Below are positions 24,870-35,921 of a stretch of 64,000 nucleotides of DNA, in pieces. Location: NCBI GenBank assembly GCA_028868825.1, contig JAGWTU010000015.1:1-64000 (forward strand), given 5' to 3'. The stretch is from Burkholderiales bacterium (GTDB taxonomy: Bacteria; Pseudomonadota; Gammaproteobacteria; Burkholderiales; Burkholderiaceae_C). The position numbers and the translations under genes were made by a program. A model generated the notes under the pieces. It was not told the DNA's origin. It did no database searches and saw only the letters and a program-made list of their open reading frames with translations. Within the stretch, counting starts at the first letter, position 1, and each line of letters starts with the position of its first letter.

Positions 24870-25053
24870 GCCCGGGCGGATGCTCGGCCAGGTAGCGGTG
24901 CACGGCGGCGACCTGCGGTCCGACCTGTTGCACCGCGTGACGCAATTCGCTCGCGCTCACATGCAGCACCTGACACCAGTAGTTGACGTCGACGCCGCGC
25001 CGCATCTCGATGCGCGCGGATCCTGTCGTGCCCTGCGGATGTTCGGTGGCCAT
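24850..25053 (-). CDS. DUF3606 small protein
   Basis: This 67-residue protein from ATG 25053 has the DUF3606 pattern: RIEMRRGVDVNYWCQVLHVS followed by SELRHAVQQVGPQVAAVHRYL. The family is of unknown function. Its 3' end overlaps the 3' end of the convergent kinase gene by 20 bases. Confidence 0.75.
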   Translation of the reverse strand: MATEHPQGTTGSARIEMRRGVDVNYWCQVLHVSASELRHAVQQVGPQVAAVHRYLAEHPPGLSRSPD

Positions 25054-25135
25054 GGTCGCTCCACGAAGACGCTGAAGGCGGTCTGATCGGCCGCATGGCC
25101 ACGAGGTTCCCCGGCGCGACCGGGCGACCGCCGGG

Positions 25136-26089
25136 TCAGGGCAGGCGCGCGCGCGGATCGTGCCGGGCCAGGCGCTGCAGCAGATGCTCGACCTCGGCCA
25201 GCGCCGCCGCCGGCAACGCCGCCGCCGGCTTGCGCTGCGCCGCGCAGGCCAGGATGCCACGCCGCATCAGCACATGCTTGCGCACCGCCAGCCCGATGCC
25301 GGGCTGCTGCTCGTAGCGCAGCAGCGGCAGATGGGCGTCGAAGAGGTCGTGCGCGGCCTCGCGCTCGCCGGCGCGCGACAGACGCACGACGTCGCACAGC
25401 ATGTCGGGGAAGGCGTAGCCGGTGTTGGCGCCGTCGGCGCCGCGCTCCATCTCGTAGTCGAGGAACAGGCCACCGTTGCCGCACAGGATGGCGATGCGGC
25501 GCATCGTCCCTGCCTGCTCGAAGGCGCGCAGCGCCGAGATCTTCTCCAGCCCCGGCCAGTCCTCGTGCTTGAGCATCACGCACGACGGCAGCTCGCCGAC
25601 AATGCGCCTGATCACGCCCGGCGTCATCTGCACCGTGAAGGTCAGCGGGTAGTCCTGGATGACGAACGGCACGTCGGCGCCGATCGCCTCGACCGCCTGG
25701 CGGTAGTAGCCGACGATGGCGTCGTCGCTGCGCAGCGTGTGCGGCGGCGCGATCATCACGCCGCCGGCGCCGGCGTCCATCGCCTCGCGCGTGAGCGCGC
25801 GCATGGCCGCGAAGCCGGGCGCCGAGACGCCGACGACGACCGGCAGCGCACGGCCGGTCTGGCCGACGCGGCGGATCATGCGGCGCACGATCTCGACGCT
25901 CTCGGCCAGTTCGAGCTTGGGCGCCTCGCCGAGCTGGCCGAGCACGGTGATGCCGTCGGCACCGATGGCAGCGTAGAAGTCGACGAGACGGTCGAGCGAG
26001 TCGACGTCGATGCGGCCGTCGTCGAAGAACGGCGTCGGTGCGATCGGGTAGACGCCTTGCGCGGTCGCCGTCAAGAGCATGGCCCTCAT
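25136..26089 (-). CDS. Dihydrodipicolinate synthase-family aldolase
   Basis: This is a class I aldolase/lyase of the DapA/NanA superfamily (TIM barrel), 317 residues. The N-terminal QGVYPIAPTPFFDDGRID, the catalytic Tyr in VIQDYPLT and the Schiff-base Lys in CVMLKHEDWPG are visible. The real DapA for lysine synthesis is usually shorter and lacks this C-terminal arginine-rich tail, so the substrate is probably a different 2-oxo acid; I cannot name it. The start at 26089 (MRAMLLTATAQG) was chosen, with ATG 26080 as an alternative. It lies 10 bases downstream of glgA in the same direction. Confidence 0.85.
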   Translation of the reverse strand: MRAMLLTATAQGVYPIAPTPFFDDGRIDVDSLDRLVDFYAAIGADGITVLGQLGEAPKLELAESVEIVRRMIRRVGQTGRALPVVVGVSAPGFAAMRALTREAMDAGAGGVMIAPPHTLRSDDAIVGYYRQAVEAIGADVPFVIQDYPLTFTVQMTPGVIRRIVGELPSCVMLKHEDWPGLEKISALRAFEQAGTMRRIAILCGNGGLFLDYEMERGADGANTGYAFPDMLCDVVRLSRAGEREAAHDLFDAHLPLLRYEQQPGIGLAVRKHVLMRRGILACAAQRKPAAALPAAALAEVEHLLQRLARHDPRARLP

Positions 26090-26099
26090 GTCTCGCACC

Positions 26100-27554
26100 T
26101 CAGGCGGCCGCGCACAGGCGCTCGTACAGCGCCAGATAGGCGCGCGCCGGCCCGGCCCAGGACAGCTGGCTCGCCATCGCCGTGGCCTGCAGCGCGCGCC
26201 AGCGCGCCGGTTCGCGGCGCAGCGCCACCGCGCGCGAGATGGCGACCTCGAGCGCCGCGGCGGTCGCGGCATCGAAGACGAAACCGGTGGCGCTGCCATC
26301 GGCCTGGCGCTCGGGCGTGGCGTCGACCACCGTGTCGGCGAGGCCGCCGACGCGGCGCACCAGCGGCAGCGTGCCGTAGCGCAGGCCGTACATCTGCGTC
26401 AGCCCGCAGGGCTCGAAGCGCGAAGGCACGGCGATGACGTCGGCGCCGGCGACGAGCCGGTGCGCGCGCGCCTCGTCGTAGCCGATATGCACGTGCACGC
26501 GGCCCGGGTGCGCCTGCTGCGCCATGCGGAACGCCGCTTCCAGCGCCGGCTCGCCCGTGCCCTGCACGGCGAGTTGCACGCCCTGCGCCAGCAGCGCGGG
26601 CAGCGCCGCCAGCACGAGATCGAGCCCCTTCTGCGACGTCAGCCGGCTGACGATCGTCATCAGCAGCGCATCGTCGTCGACCTCGAGCCCCATCTCGCGC
26701 TGCAGCGCGAGGCGGCATTCGCGCTTGCCGTCCATGCGCTCGGCGTCGTAGCAGCGCGCGATCGCCGGGTCGGTGGCCGGATCCCAGACCGCCTCGTCGA
26801 TGCCGTTGAGGATGCCGACGACGGGCTCGTTGCGGCCGCGGATGACGCCGTCCAGGCCGCAGCCGAATTCGTGCGTCGCGACCTCGCGCGCATAGCTCGG
26901 GCTCACCGTCGTCACCGCATCGGCGAACGCCAGCCCCGCCTTCATGAAGCTGAGCTGGCCATGGAATTCGAGCCCGGCCGGCGACATCAGCCGCGTCGCC
27001 AGTCCCAGCATCGGCCAGTCGTGCATCTGGAACAGCCCCTGGAACGCCAGGTTGTGCACGGTGTAGACGGTGGCGGCGCGCGTCGGCGCATGTTCGGCGA
27101 CATAGGCGCAGGCCATCGCCGCATGCCAGTCGTGCGCGTGGACGATGTCGGGCGCCCATTGCGGGTCGGCGTCCTCGGCCGCCAGATGCGCGGCGACCCA
27201 GCCCAGCAACGCGAAGCGCTGCAGGTTGTCCGGCCATTCCTCTCCCTGGTCGTCCTGGTACGGACTGCCGCCGCGGCGATAGAGATACGGCGCGTCGACG
27301 ACGTAGACCGGCAGCCGGCTGCCCGGCATGCGCGCCAGCAGCAGGCGCACGCGCAGCGCGCCGAAGCAGCTGCCGATGTCGATCACGCTGCGCGCGCCCT
27401 GCACCGCCTCCAGCACCGCCGGCAGCCCCGGCAGCAGCAGGCGCACGTCGGCGCCTTGCTGCGCCTGCGCCACCGGCAGCGCGGCGACGACATCGGCCAG
27501 CCCCCCGGTCTTGACGAGCGGAAAGACCTCCGCGGCGACATGCAGCAACTTCAT
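26100..27554 (-). CDS. glgA: Glycogen synthase (ADP-glucose, GT5)
   Basis: GlgA extends the alpha-1,4-glucan chain from ADP-glucose. The N-terminal [21 protein letters not shown] contains the KTGGL substrate-binding motif. Further signatures are [24 protein letters not shown] and [20 protein letters not shown] near the C-terminus. The length of 484 residues is normal. It follows glgC by 35 bases in the same direction, giving a biosynthetic pair that is divergent from the glycogen-breakdown operon. Confidence 0.97.
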   Translation of the reverse strand: MKLLHVAAEVFPLVKTGGLADVVAALPVAQAQQGADVRLLLPGLPAVLEAVQGARSVIDIGSCFGALRVRLLLARMPGSRLPVYVVDAPYLYRRGGSPYQDDQGEEWPDNLQRFALLGWVAAHLAAEDADPQWAPDIVHAHDWHAAMACAYVAEHAPTRAATVYTVHNLAFQGLFQMHDWPMLGLATRLMSPAGLEFHGQLSFMKAGLAFADAVTTVSPSYAREVATHEFGCGLDGVIRGRNEPVVGILNGIDEAVWDPATDPAIARCYDAERMDGKRECRLALQREMGLEVDDDALLMTIVSRLTSQKGLDLVLAALPALLAQGVQLAVQGTGEPALEAAFRMAQQAHPGRVHVHIGYDEARAHRLVAGADVIAVPSRFEPCGLTQMYGLRYGTLPLVRRVGGLADTVVDATPERQADGSATGFVFDAATAAALEVAISRAVALRREPARWRALQATAMASQLSWAGPARAYLALYERLCAAA

Positions 27555-27589
27555 CGATTTCCCATGGCCGGTACGCGATTGCCCATGAC

Positions 27590-28855
27590 CTATTGCAGGC
27601 GCCGCAGCATGTCGCGCGTCACCAGCGTGATGCCCGATTCGGTGCGCACGAAGCGCTCGGCATCGGCCACCGGGTCCTCGCCGATCACCATATGGTCCGG
27701 GATGGTGCAGTCGCGGTCGATGACGGCGCGCGTGACGCGGGCGTGGCGGCCGACCTGCACGCCCGGCAGCAGCACGCTCCAATTGACGGTCGCGTACGAA
27801 TGCACCCGCACCTGCGAGAACAGCACGGTGCGGAACACCAGCCCCGAGACGATGCAGCCGCCCGAGACCATCGATTCGATGGCCATGCCGCGCCGGTCGT
27901 CGGTGTTGTGGACGAACTTGGCCGGCGGCAGCTGCGGCTGGTAGGTCCAGATCGGCCAGTTCGTGTCATAGAGGTTGAGCAGCGGGTCGGTCGCCGTGAG
28001 GTCGATGTTGGCGTCCCAGTACGCATCGATCGTGCCGACATCGCGCCAGTACGGCGGGAAGCCGGGCTTGGTGCCGACACAGCTCAACTCGAAGGGATGC
28101 GCCGAGGCCTGGCCCGCCTTGACGATGCGCGGGATGATGTCCTTGCCGAAATCGTGGCTCGATGCCGGATCGGCCATGTCGCGCTCGAGCTCGCGGTAGA
28201 GGTAGCGCGCGTTGAAGATGTAGATGCCCATGCTCGCCAGCGCGCGCCCCGGCTTGCCCGGAATGCAGGGCGGCTCGGGCGGCTTCTCGACGAAGTCGAT
28301 GATGCGGCGCGCGTCGTCTATCGCCATCACGCCGAAGGCTTTCGCCTCCTCCACCGCCACCTCGATGCAGCCGACGGTGCATTCGCTGCCCTGGGCCACG
28401 TGGTCGGCCAGCATCAGCGCGTAGTTCTGCTTGTAGATATGGTCGCCGGCGAGCACGACGACATAGTCGGCGCGGTAGGCGGCCAGGATGTCCTGGTTCT
28501 GGTAGACGGCGTCGGCCGTGCCGCGGTACCAGCTTTCCTCGTCGACGCGCTGCTGCGCCGGCAGCAGGTCGACGAACTCGTTCATCTCGCTCTTCAGGAA
28601 GGCCCAGCCGCGCTGCAGGTGGCGCAGCAGGCTGTGGCTCTTGTACTGGGTGATGACGCCGATGCGGCGGATGCCCGAGTTCATGCAGTTCGACAGCGCG
28701 AAGTCGACGATGCGGAACTTGCCGCCGAAGTAGACCGCGGGCTTGGCCCGGCTGTCGGTCAGGTTCTTCAGCCGGCTGCCGCGCCCACCCGCCAGCACCA
28801 GTGCGACGGCGTGCCGAGGCAGATCCAGGCCCTGGGCCACGTCGATAGGCTTCAT
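27590..28855 (-). CDS. glgC: Glucose-1-phosphate adenylyltransferase
   Basis: GlgC makes ADP-glucose from glucose-1-phosphate and ATP, the committed and allosterically controlled step of glycogen synthesis. Signatures are [20 protein letters not shown], the [20 protein letters not shown] block, [14 protein letters not shown] and [15 protein letters not shown]-terminal left-handed beta-helix region follows ([20 protein letters not shown]). The protein has 421 residues from ATG 28855; the upstream in-frame ATG at 28876 is less likely. Confidence 0.97.
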   Translation of the reverse strand: MKPIDVAQGLDLPRHAVALVLAGGRGSRLKNLTDSRAKPAVYFGGKFRIVDFALSNCMNSGIRRIGVITQYKSHSLLRHLQRGWAFLKSEMNEFVDLLPAQQRVDEESWYRGTADAVYQNQDILAAYRADYVVVLAGDHIYKQNYALMLADHVAQGSECTVGCIEVAVEEAKAFGVMAIDDARRIIDFVEKPPEPPCIPGKPGRALASMGIYIFNARYLYRELERDMADPASSHDFGKDIIPRIVKAGQASAHPFELSCVGTKPGFPPYWRDVGTIDAYWDANIDLTATDPLLNLYDTNWPIWTYQPQLPPAKFVHNTDDRRGMAIESMVSGGCIVSGLVFRTVLFSQVRVHSYATVNWSVLLPGVQVGRHARVTRAVIDRDCTIPDHMVIGEDPVADAERFVRTESGITLVTRDMLRRLQ

Positions 28856-29193
28856 AGTCTTCCCCCTTCCGTTCATGCAAGAAAATTACAGGACCGCGAT
28901 GTCTCGAGCCAATCATCATCGGTGACGATTGGAAATGCTTGCAGGGGCGAAGCCGCTCGAGAAAGCATAGATAAGGCTTTGTTTTTATTGGAGTAGTACA
29001 TCACCTGAGTAGATCTGAGGTCGTGTTGAAATAGAGTCCTGAACACAATCATGTAGTCAAACTACATCACGCCGAGGCTCCGATCATTGACGTCGGGCCA
29101 TGCGCGCGGCGACACTGGGGACCGCGGCGGCCTTGGACTTGCTTGCGATCGCGCAGGCAAATCCGGCCTAACTTTTCGGAAATATTCGAACCG
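28856..29193. promoter_or_regulatory. Divergent control region between glgC and glgP
   Basis: This 338-base gap holds no convincing gene and is clearly more AT-rich than its surroundings, especially 28900-29070. It must contain the promoters of both glycogen operons. A perfect inverted repeat lies at 29051-29067. I could not fix -35/-10 pairs with confidence; TTGCAG at 28939-28944 with AT-rich sequence about 17 bases later is one possibility for glgP. Confidence 0.6.
29051..29067. promoter_or_regulatory. Perfect inverted repeat, candidate operator before glgP
   Basis: ATGTAGT-CAA-ACTACAT has 7-base arms and a 3-base spacer. Its length and symmetry suit a dimeric repressor or activator. It is the only such element in the AT-rich glgC-glgP gap and lies 127 bases before the glgP start. 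Confidence 0.55.
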
Positions 29194-31626
29194 ATGAACA
29201 CCACCCCCCTCGATGCAGAACCCGCCAGCGCCGTCGACCGCCATCTGCTGACGACCGTCGGCACGGCCGCCGCGGCGGCCTCCCCGACCGAGATCATGCT
29301 CGCGGTCGCGCAGGTCGCGCGCGAACAGTTGTCCCGACGCTGGGTGGCCGGCGATGCCGCCGATCGTGCCGCGAAAGCGCGTCGCGTCTACTACCTGTCG
29401 ATGGAGTTTCTCATCGGACGCACGCTGTCGAACGCGCTCGCCGCACTGAACCTCGGCGACGGCATGGCGGTGGCGGCGCGCTCGCACGCGAGCCGGCTCG
29501 AGGACATCGCCGCCCGCGAGCCCGATGCGGCGCTGGGCAACGGCGGCCTCGGGCGACTCGCAGCCTGCTTCCTCGACTCGATGGCGACCTGCGAGCTGCC
29601 CTCGTTCGGCTACGGCATCCGCTACGAGTTCGGCATGTTCAAGCAGGCCATCCAGGACGGGCGCCAGCTCGAATACCCCGACCCCTGGGTCGAGGACGGC
29701 ACACCCTGGGAATTCCCGCGCAGCGGCGTCCATTACCCGGTGCGCTTCGGCGGCTGGGTCGAGCCCGCGTCCGACCCGAGCCAGCCGCCGACCTGGCGCG
29801 CCGCCGGCGAGGTCAACGCCAAGGCCTACGACATGGTGATCCCGGGCCATGGCACGCAGCGCGTCTCGACCTTGCGGCTGTGGAAGGCGGCGGCGCCGGC
29901 GCAGATCGACCTGCACGCCTTCAACGTCGGCGACTACGCCCGCGCGGCCGAGTTCAAGAACCAGTACGAGAACATCTCCTGGGTGCTCTACCCCAACGAC
30001 AGCACGCCTGCCGGACGCGAGCTGCGGCTGCGCCAGGAGTATTTCTTCAGCAGCGCGTCGATCCAGGACATCGTCGCGCGCCATCTGGCCGAGCATGGGC
30101 GGCTGACGAACCTGGCCGAGAAGGTCGCGATCCACCTCAACGACACGCATCCGGCGATCGGCGTCGCCGAACTGCAGCGGCTGCTCGTCGACGAGCATGG
30201 CTTCGCCTGGGCTGCGGCCTGGGACATCACGCGCCGGGTCTTCAGCTACACCAACCACACGCTGATGCCCGAGGCGCTCGAGACCTGGCCGGTGGCGCTG
30301 ATGCAGCATGTGCTGCCGCGCCACCTCGAGATCATCTTCCGCATCAATTCCGAGTTCCTCGCCGCCGCCGCGGCGCTGCGCCCGGGCGACAACGAATTCC
30401 TGCGCCGGCTCTCGCTCGTCGACGAGGGCGGCGAGCGCCGCGTGCGCATGGCCAATCTCTCGATCGTCGGCAGTCACAAGGTCAATGGGGTGTCGGCGCT
30501 GCATTCGGACCTGCTCGTGCAGACGATCTTCGCCGATTTCGCGGCGCTGTGGCCCGATCGCTTCACGAACATGACCAACGGCGTGACGCCGCGGCGCTGG
30601 CTGGCGCAGGCCAACCCAGGCCTGGCGTCGCTGCTCGACGCGACGATAGGCAGCGGCTGGCGCCTGGACCTCGACCAGTTGAAGCGCCTGCTGCCGCAGG
30701 CCGAGGACGCCGCCTTCCGCGACGCCTTCCTCGCCGTCAAGCACGCCAACAAGGTGCGTCTGGCCGAGCACATCCGCACCAGCACCGGACTCATCGTCGA
30801 CCCGGCGAGCCTGTTCGACGTCCAAGTCAAGCGCATCCACGAATACAAGCGCCAGCTGCTCAACCTGCTGCAGGTCATCGCGCGCTACCAGGCCATGCTC
30901 GCCGACCCCGGCGCCGACTGGGTGCCGCGCACGGTGATCTTCGCCGGCAAGGCGGCTTCGAGCTATGTCGCGGCGAAGAACGTCATCCGGCTCATCCACG
31001 ACGCCGGCGAAGTCATCAACAACGACCCGCGCATCGCCGGCCGGCTGAAGATCGCCTTCATCCCGAACTACGGCGTCTCGGTGGCCGAGGTCATCATGCC
31101 CGGGGCCGACCTCTCGGAGCAGATCTCGACCGCCGGCACCGAGGCCTCGGGCACCGGCAACATGAAGCTCGCGCTCAACGGCGCGCTGACGATAGGCACC
31201 GACGACGGCGCCAACATCGAGATCCGCCAGCAGGTCGGCGACGACAACATCTTCATCTTCGGCCTCTCGACGGCCGAGGTGCAGGCCAGCCGCCACGCCG
31301 GCTACCAGCCGTTGCGCCTGTACGAAAGCAACCCGCGCATCAAGGCCGTGCTCGACGCCATCCGCGGCGGCCAGTTCAGCGAGGACGAGCCCGGCCGCTA
31401 CCGCGAGCTCGTCGATTCGCTGCTCTGGGGCGGCGACCATTACATGCTGCTGGCCGATTTCGACAGCTATGTCGCGGCGCAGGCGCGGGTCGACGCGCTG
31501 TACCGCGACCGCTCGGCCTGGGCGCGCAAGGCCATCGCGAATGTCGCCGGGATGGGGTTCTTCTCGTCCGATCGCACGATCCGCGAATACGCCTCGCAGG
31601 TCTGGCGCGTGGCGGCCAAACCCTGA
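29194..31626 (+). CDS. glgP: Glycogen phosphorylase
   Basis: GlgP releases glucose-1-phosphate from glycogen chain ends using pyridoxal phosphate. The PLP-binding lysine lies in [20 protein letters not shown], and the N-terminal [20 protein letters not shown] and [18 protein letters not shown] blocks are diagnostic. The ATG at 29194 ([10 protein letters not shown]) gives 810 residues; an in-frame start 17 codons upstream has no family support. It opens the plus-strand operon glgP-glgB-glgX-malQ, with glgB beginning 9 bases after its stop. Confidence 0.96.
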   Translation: MNTTPLDAEPASAVDRHLLTTVGTAAAAASPTEIMLAVAQVAREQLSRRWVAGDAADRAAKARRVYYLSMEFLIGRTLSNALAALNLGDGMAVAARSHASRLEDIAAREPDAALGNGGLGRLAACFLDSMATCELPSFGYGIRYEFGMFKQAIQDGRQLEYPDPWVEDGTPWEFPRSGVHYPVRFGGWVEPASDPSQPPTWRAAGEVNAKAYDMVIPGHGTQRVSTLRLWKAAAPAQIDLHAFNVGDYARAAEFKNQYENISWVLYPNDSTPAGRELRLRQEYFFSSASIQDIVARHLAEHGRLTNLAEKVAIHLNDTHPAIGVAELQRLLVDEHGFAWAAAWDITRRVFSYTNHTLMPEALETWPVALMQHVLPRHLEIIFRINSEFLAAAAALRPGDNEFLRRLSLVDEGGERRVRMANLSIVGSHKVNGVSALHSDLLVQTIFADFAALWPDRFTNMTNGVTPRRWLAQANPGLASLLDATIGSGWRLDLDQLKRLLPQAEDAAFRDAFLAVKHANKVRLAEHIRTSTGLIVDPASLFDVQVKRIHEYKRQLLNLLQVIARYQAMLADPGADWVPRTVIFAGKAASSYVAAKNVIRLIHDAGEVINNDPRIAGRLKIAFIPNYGVSVAEVIMPGADLSEQISTAGTEASGTGNMKLALNGALTIGTDDGANIEIRQQVGDDNIFIFGLSTAEVQASRHAGYQPLRLYESNPRIKAVLDAIRGGQFSEDEPGRYRELVDSLLWGGDHYMLLADFDSYVAAQARVDALYRDRSAWARKAIANVAGMGFFSSDRTIREYASQVWRVAAKP

Positions 31627-31634
31627 GCCACAGC

Positions 31635-33809
31635 ATGCTGAATGCCGCCGAAATCGATCGCATCCGGCTCGGCCGCGACGGTGACCCTTTCGCGCTCCTC
31701 GGCCCGCATGCCGACGCCGCGGGCACGACCTGGGTGCGCGCCTTCCTGCCCGGCGCGCGTGCGGTCGAGATCGTCGCCGGCGCCCACGCCTGGCCGCTGA
31801 CCCAGCGCCATGTCGACGGCGTTTTCGACGGCAGCGCCGGCACGCTGGCGCCGACCGATGCCTACCAATTGCGCGTGCATTGGGCGGACGGCGGCGAAGC
31901 GCTGATCGACGACCCCTACCGCTTCGGTCCGGTGCTCGGCGACATGGATGCCTGGCTGCTCGGCGAGGGCTCGCATCTGCGGCCGTACGAGATCCTCGGC
32001 GCCCTGCCCTGCACGCGCCAGGGCGTCGACGGCACCTCGTTCGCCGTCTGGGCGCCGAACGCGAGCCGCGTCAGCGTCGTCGGCGACTTCAACCTCTGGG
32101 ATGGCCGCCGGCACCCGATGCGGCTGCGCCGCGAATGCGGCGTCTGGGAGCTGTTCCTGCCCGGCGTCGGCAGCGGCGCGCGCTACAAGTTCGAACTGCT
32201 CGACCGCCATGGCGCGCTGCTGCCGCAGAAGGCCGACCCCTACGCGCGCCAGGCCGAGATCCGGCCGGCGACGGCCAGCGTCGTCACCGCGATGCCGCCG
32301 CTGGCGCCGCCGTCGCCGGCGCGCCAGGCCGCGAACGCGCTCGACGCGCCGATCAGCATCTACGAGGTCCACCTCGCGAGCTGGCGCCGCAGGCCCGAGG
32401 AAGGCGACCGCTGGCTGAGCTGGGACGAACTGGCCGCCGAGCTCGTGCCCTATGCGCAGGAGATGGGCTACACGCATCTCGAGCTGATGCCGGTGAGCGA
32501 GCATCCCTTCGACGGCTCCTGGGGCTACCAGACGCTGGGCCTGTACGCGCCGACCTCGCGCTTCGGCGATGCCGCCGGTCTGCGCCGCTTCGTCGACAAG
32601 GCCCATGCGGCCGGGCTGGGCGTGCTGCTCGACTGGGTGCCGGCGCATTTCCCGAGCGACGCCCATGGGCTGGCGAATTTCGACGGCACGCATCTGTACG
32701 AATACGCCGACCTGCGCGAGGGCTACCACCCCGACTGGAACACGCTGATCTACAACTTCGCACGCACCGAGGTGCGCAACTTCCTCGTCGCCAATGCGCT
32801 GTACTGGCTCGAGCGCTACGACGTCGACGGCCTGCGCGTCGATGCCGTCGCGTCGATGCTGTACCGCGACTACAGCCGCAAGGCCGGCGAATGGATCCCC
32901 AACGTCCATGGCGGGCGCGAGAACCTGGAGGCGATCGCCTTCCTCAAGCGCACCAACGAGGTCATCGGCGGCGAGCGGCCCCAGGCCGTGACGCTGGCCG
33001 AGGAATCGACCTCGTTCCCCGCCGTCAGCCGCCCGACCTACGCCGGCGGCCTCGGCTTCCACTTCAAGTGGAACATGGGCTGGATGCACGACACGCTTGC
33101 CTATATGGCGCGCGACCCCATCCACCGCCCGTACCACCATGGCGAGCTGACCTTCGGACTTGTCTACGCCTTCAGCGAGAACTTCGTGCTGCCGCTCTCG
33201 CACGACGAGGTCGTGCATGGCAAGGGTTCGCTGCTGGCGAAGATGCCGGGCGACCGCTGGCAGAAGTTCGCCAATCTGCGCGCCTATTACGGCTTCATGT
33301 GGGGCCACCCGGGCAAGAAGCTGATGTTCATGGGCTGCGAATTCGGCCAGTCGGCCGAATGGAACCATGAGCGCAGTCTCGACTGGCATCTGCTGCAATA
33401 CCCCGAGCATGCCGGCGTGCAGCGGCTCGTGCGCGACCTGAACGCGCTGTACAGGGCCAGCCCCGCGCTCTACGAGCAGGACTTCAGCGGCGCCGGCTTC
33501 GAGTGGATCGACCACGACGACGCGCGCCGCAGCACGCTGAGCTTCGTGCGCAAGAGCCGCGACGGCGCGCTGATGCTGGTGGTCAGCAATTTCACGCCGG
33601 TCGTCCATGAACGCATGCGCATCGGCGTGCCGCGCGCCGGGCGCTGGATCGAACGCCTGAACACCGATTCGGCCTGGTACGCCGGCGGCAACGTCGGCAC
33701 ACCGCTGGCGGCCGCGCACAGCGAGCCGCATCGTTCCCACGGCAGGCCCGATTCGGTGCTGCTGACGCTGCCGCCGCTGGCCACCGTCTTTCTCGAATGG
33801 ACAGCGTGA
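31635..33809 (+). CDS. glgB: 1,4-alpha-glucan branching enzyme
   Basis: GlgB (GH13) introduces alpha-1,6 branches. An N-terminal carbohydrate-binding region (about 1-210) includes [20 protein letters not shown]. The catalytic domain has the nucleophile Asp in [17 protein letters not shown], the acid/base Glu in [10 protein letters not shown] and the late [15 protein letters not shown]. The length of 724 residues fits the longer N-terminal form. The real start is ATG 31635 (MLNAAEID); the frame is open upstream only because it shadows glgP. Confidence 0.96.
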   Translation: MLNAAEIDRIRLGRDGDPFALLGPHADAAGTTWVRAFLPGARAVEIVAGAHAWPLTQRHVDGVFDGSAGTLAPTDAYQLRVHWADGGEALIDDPYRFGPVLGDMDAWLLGEGSHLRPYEILGALPCTRQGVDGTSFAVWAPNASRVSVVGDFNLWDGRRHPMRLRRECGVWELFLPGVGSGARYKFELLDRHGALLPQKADPYARQAEIRPATASVVTAMPPLAPPSPARQAANALDAPISIYEVHLASWRRRPEEGDRWLSWDELAAELVPYAQEMGYTHLELMPVSEHPFDGSWGYQTLGLYAPTSRFGDAAGLRRFVDKAHAAGLGVLLDWVPAHFPSDAHGLANFDGTHLYEYADLREGYHPDWNTLIYNFARTEVRNFLVANALYWLERYDVDGLRVDAVASMLYRDYSRKAGEWIPNVHGGRENLEAIAFLKRTNEVIGGERPQAVTLAEESTSFPAVSRPTYAGGLGFHFKWNMGWMHDTLAYMARDPIHRPYHHGELTFGLVYAFSENFVLPLSHDEVVHGKGSLLAKMPGDRWQKFANLRAYYGFMWGHPGKKLMFMGCEFGQSAEWNHERSLDWHLLQYPEHAGVQRLVRDLNALYRASPALYEQDFSGAGFEWIDHDDARRSTLSFVRKSRDGALMLVVSNFTPVVHERMRIGVPRAGRWIERLNTDSAWYAGGNVGTPLAAAHSEPHRSHGRPDSVLLTLPPLATVFLEWTA

Positions 33810-35899
33810 ACGGCGCGGCGCTGGCGCTGGCGCTCGAGGTCGGGCGCCCCTGGCCGATGGGTGCGAGCTGCGACGGCGACGGCGTCAACTTCACCGCCTT
33901 CGCCGCCCATGCCTCGCAGGTCGATCTCTGCCTCTACGACGCCGGCGGCCGCACCGAGATCGCACGCCTGCCGCTGCCCGGGCGCAGCGGCGACATCTGG
34001 CATGGCCGGCTGCCCGACGCCGGGCCGGGGCTCGTCTACGGCTATCGCGTCCATGGCCCCTGGCGCCCCGACCGCGGCCACCGCCACAACCCGAACAAGC
34101 TGCTGCTCGACCCCTGGGGTCGCGAGATCGTCGGCCGGCACGATCCGCAGGGCCCGCACCACGGCGCCGATCGCGAACACCCGCAGCAGCTCGACGTGCG
34201 CGACAACGGCCGCGAAGCGCTCAAGTCGCGCGTCGTCGCCGACGCCTACGACTGGCACGGCGACCGCCCGCCGCGCATCGCTGCCGCCGACCTCGTGATC
34301 TACGAGGCCCATGTGCGCGGCCTCACGAAGCGCATGCCGGGCGTGCCCGAGCCGCTGCGCGGCAGCTACGCCGGGCTCGCGTCACCGGCGGCCATCGCGC
34401 ACCTGCAGCACCTGGGCGTGACCGCGGTGTGCCTGCTGCCGGTGCAGCAGATCCTCGACGAGCCGCGGCTGACCGAACTCGGTCTGAAAAACTACTGGGG
34501 CTACAACACGCTGGGCTTCTTCTGCCCCGACCCGCGCTACGCCGCGACGGCCGAGCCGCGGCGCGAGTTCCGCGACATGGTGCGCGCGCTGCACGCCGCC
34601 GGCATCGAGGTGCTGCTCGACGTCGTCTACAACCACACGCCCGAGGGCGACGCGCGCGGGCCGACGCTGTGCTGGCGCGGCTTCGACAACCTGAGCTGGT
34701 ACCGGCTCGAGCCCGAGCATCGCGAGCACTACGTCAACTGGAGCGGCTGCGGCAACACGCTCGACATCCGCCACCCGCGCGTGCTGCAGATGGTGATGGA
34801 CAGCCTGCGCTACTGGGTGCGCGAGATGCATGTCGACGGCTTCCGCTTCGACCTCGCGCCGGTGCTGGGCCGCGGCACGGCCGGCTTCGAGCCCGACGGG
34901 CCGTTCTTCAAGGCCGTGCTGCAGGACCCGACGCTGCAGGGCGTGCGGCTGATCGCCGAACCCTGGGACCTCGGGCCCGGCGGCTACCGCGTCGGCCAGT
35001 TCCCGCGCGGCTGGCTCGAATGGAACGACCGCTGCCGCGACACGCTGCGCGCCTTCTGGCTCGGCGGCGATTGCACGCGCGGCGAACTCGCGCTGCGCCT
35101 GGCGGGTTCGAGCGACCTCTTCCAGGCGCGCTCGCGCTCGCCGCTGGAATCGGTGAACTACGTCGTCTCGCACGACGGCTTCACGCTCGCCGACCTCGTC
35201 GCCTACGACATGCGCCACAACGAGGCCAACGGCGAACACAACCGCGACGGCCATGGCCACAACCTGAGCTGGAACTGCGGCTGGGAGGGCCCGACGACCG
35301 ACCCCGACGTCGTCGGCCGGCGCCGGCGGCTGCAGCGCGCGCTGCTGGCCAGCCTGCTGCTCGCCCAGGGCACGCCGATGCTGGCCGCCGGCGACGAGCT
35401 CGGCCACAGCCAGGGCGGCAACAACAACCCGTATTGCCAGGACAACGAGACGACCTGGATAGCCTGGTCGGCAGCCGACGCCGAGCTGCTGGCGTACACG
35501 GCGCATCTGCTGGCGCTGCGCCGCCGCCTGCTGCCGCTGGCGCCGCGCTGGTACACCGGTCTGCCCGATGCCCATGGCGTCGCCGACCTCGCTTGGCTGC
35601 GCCGCACCGGCGAGCCGATGACGCCCGAGCATTGGAACAACCGCATGTCGCGCATCGTCGGCGCGCTCATCGGCGCGCCCGGCCGCGGCCGCTTGGCCCT
35701 GCTGCTGATGTTCAACGCCCGCGACATGGACGCCGACTTCGCGCTGCCGCCGGGGCGCTGGATCTGCGAGCTCGACAGCACGCAGGCCGACGGCCGCAGC
35801 GACTGGACCAGCCACCCGGGCGGCGGCGCGGCGCCGGCGACCCATTACGAACTCGCCGCGCGCAGCGTCGTGCTGCTGCGCGCCGCGCAACCGCATTAG
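33797..35899 (+). CDS. glgX: Glycogen debranching enzyme GlgX
   Basis: GlgX (GH13 isoamylase type) removes short limit-dextrin branches left by GlgP. The N-terminal domain includes [20 protein letters not shown]. The catalytic barrel shows [28 protein letters not shown] with the nucleophile Asp, [18 protein letters not shown] with the acid Glu, and [20 protein letters not shown]. The length of 700 residues is normal. It overlaps the glgB end by 13 bases, which suggests translational coupling. Confidence 0.96.
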   Translation: MDSVNGAALALALEVGRPWPMGASCDGDGVNFTAFAAHASQVDLCLYDAGGRTEIARLPLPGRSGDIWHGRLPDAGPGLVYGYRVHGPWRPDRGHRHNPNKLLLDPWGREIVGRHDPQGPHHGADREHPQQLDVRDNGREALKSRVVADAYDWHGDRPPRIAAADLVIYEAHVRGLTKRMPGVPEPLRGSYAGLASPAAIAHLQHLGVTAVCLLPVQQILDEPRLTELGLKNYWGYNTLGFFCPDPRYAATAEPRREFRDMVRALHAAGIEVLLDVVYNHTPEGDARGPTLCWRGFDNLSWYRLEPEHREHYVNWSGCGNTLDIRHPRVLQMVMDSLRYWVREMHVDGFRFDLAPVLGRGTAGFEPDGPFFKAVLQDPTLQGVRLIAEPWDLGPGGYRVGQFPRGWLEWNDRCRDTLRAFWLGGDCTRGELALRLAGSSDLFQARSRSPLESVNYVVSHDGFTLADLVAYDMRHNEANGEHNRDGHGHNLSWNCGWEGPTTDPDVVGRRRRLQRALLASLLLAQGTPMLAAGDELGHSQGGNNNPYCQDNETTWIAWSAADAELLAYTAHLLALRRRLLPLAPRWYTGLPDAHGVADLAWLRRTGEPMTPEHWNNRMSRIVGALIGAPGRGRLALLLMFNARDMDADFALPPGRWICELDSTQADGRSDWTSHPGGGAAPATHYELAARSVVLLRAAQPH

Positions 35900-35921
35900 A
35901 AGATCGAAAGGAAGAACCGCG

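Noticed and set aside
29880..31634. Upstream extension of the glgB frame through glgP
   Set aside because: The first ~585 codons are an out-of-frame shadow of glgP; GlgB homology starts at the ATG at 31635.
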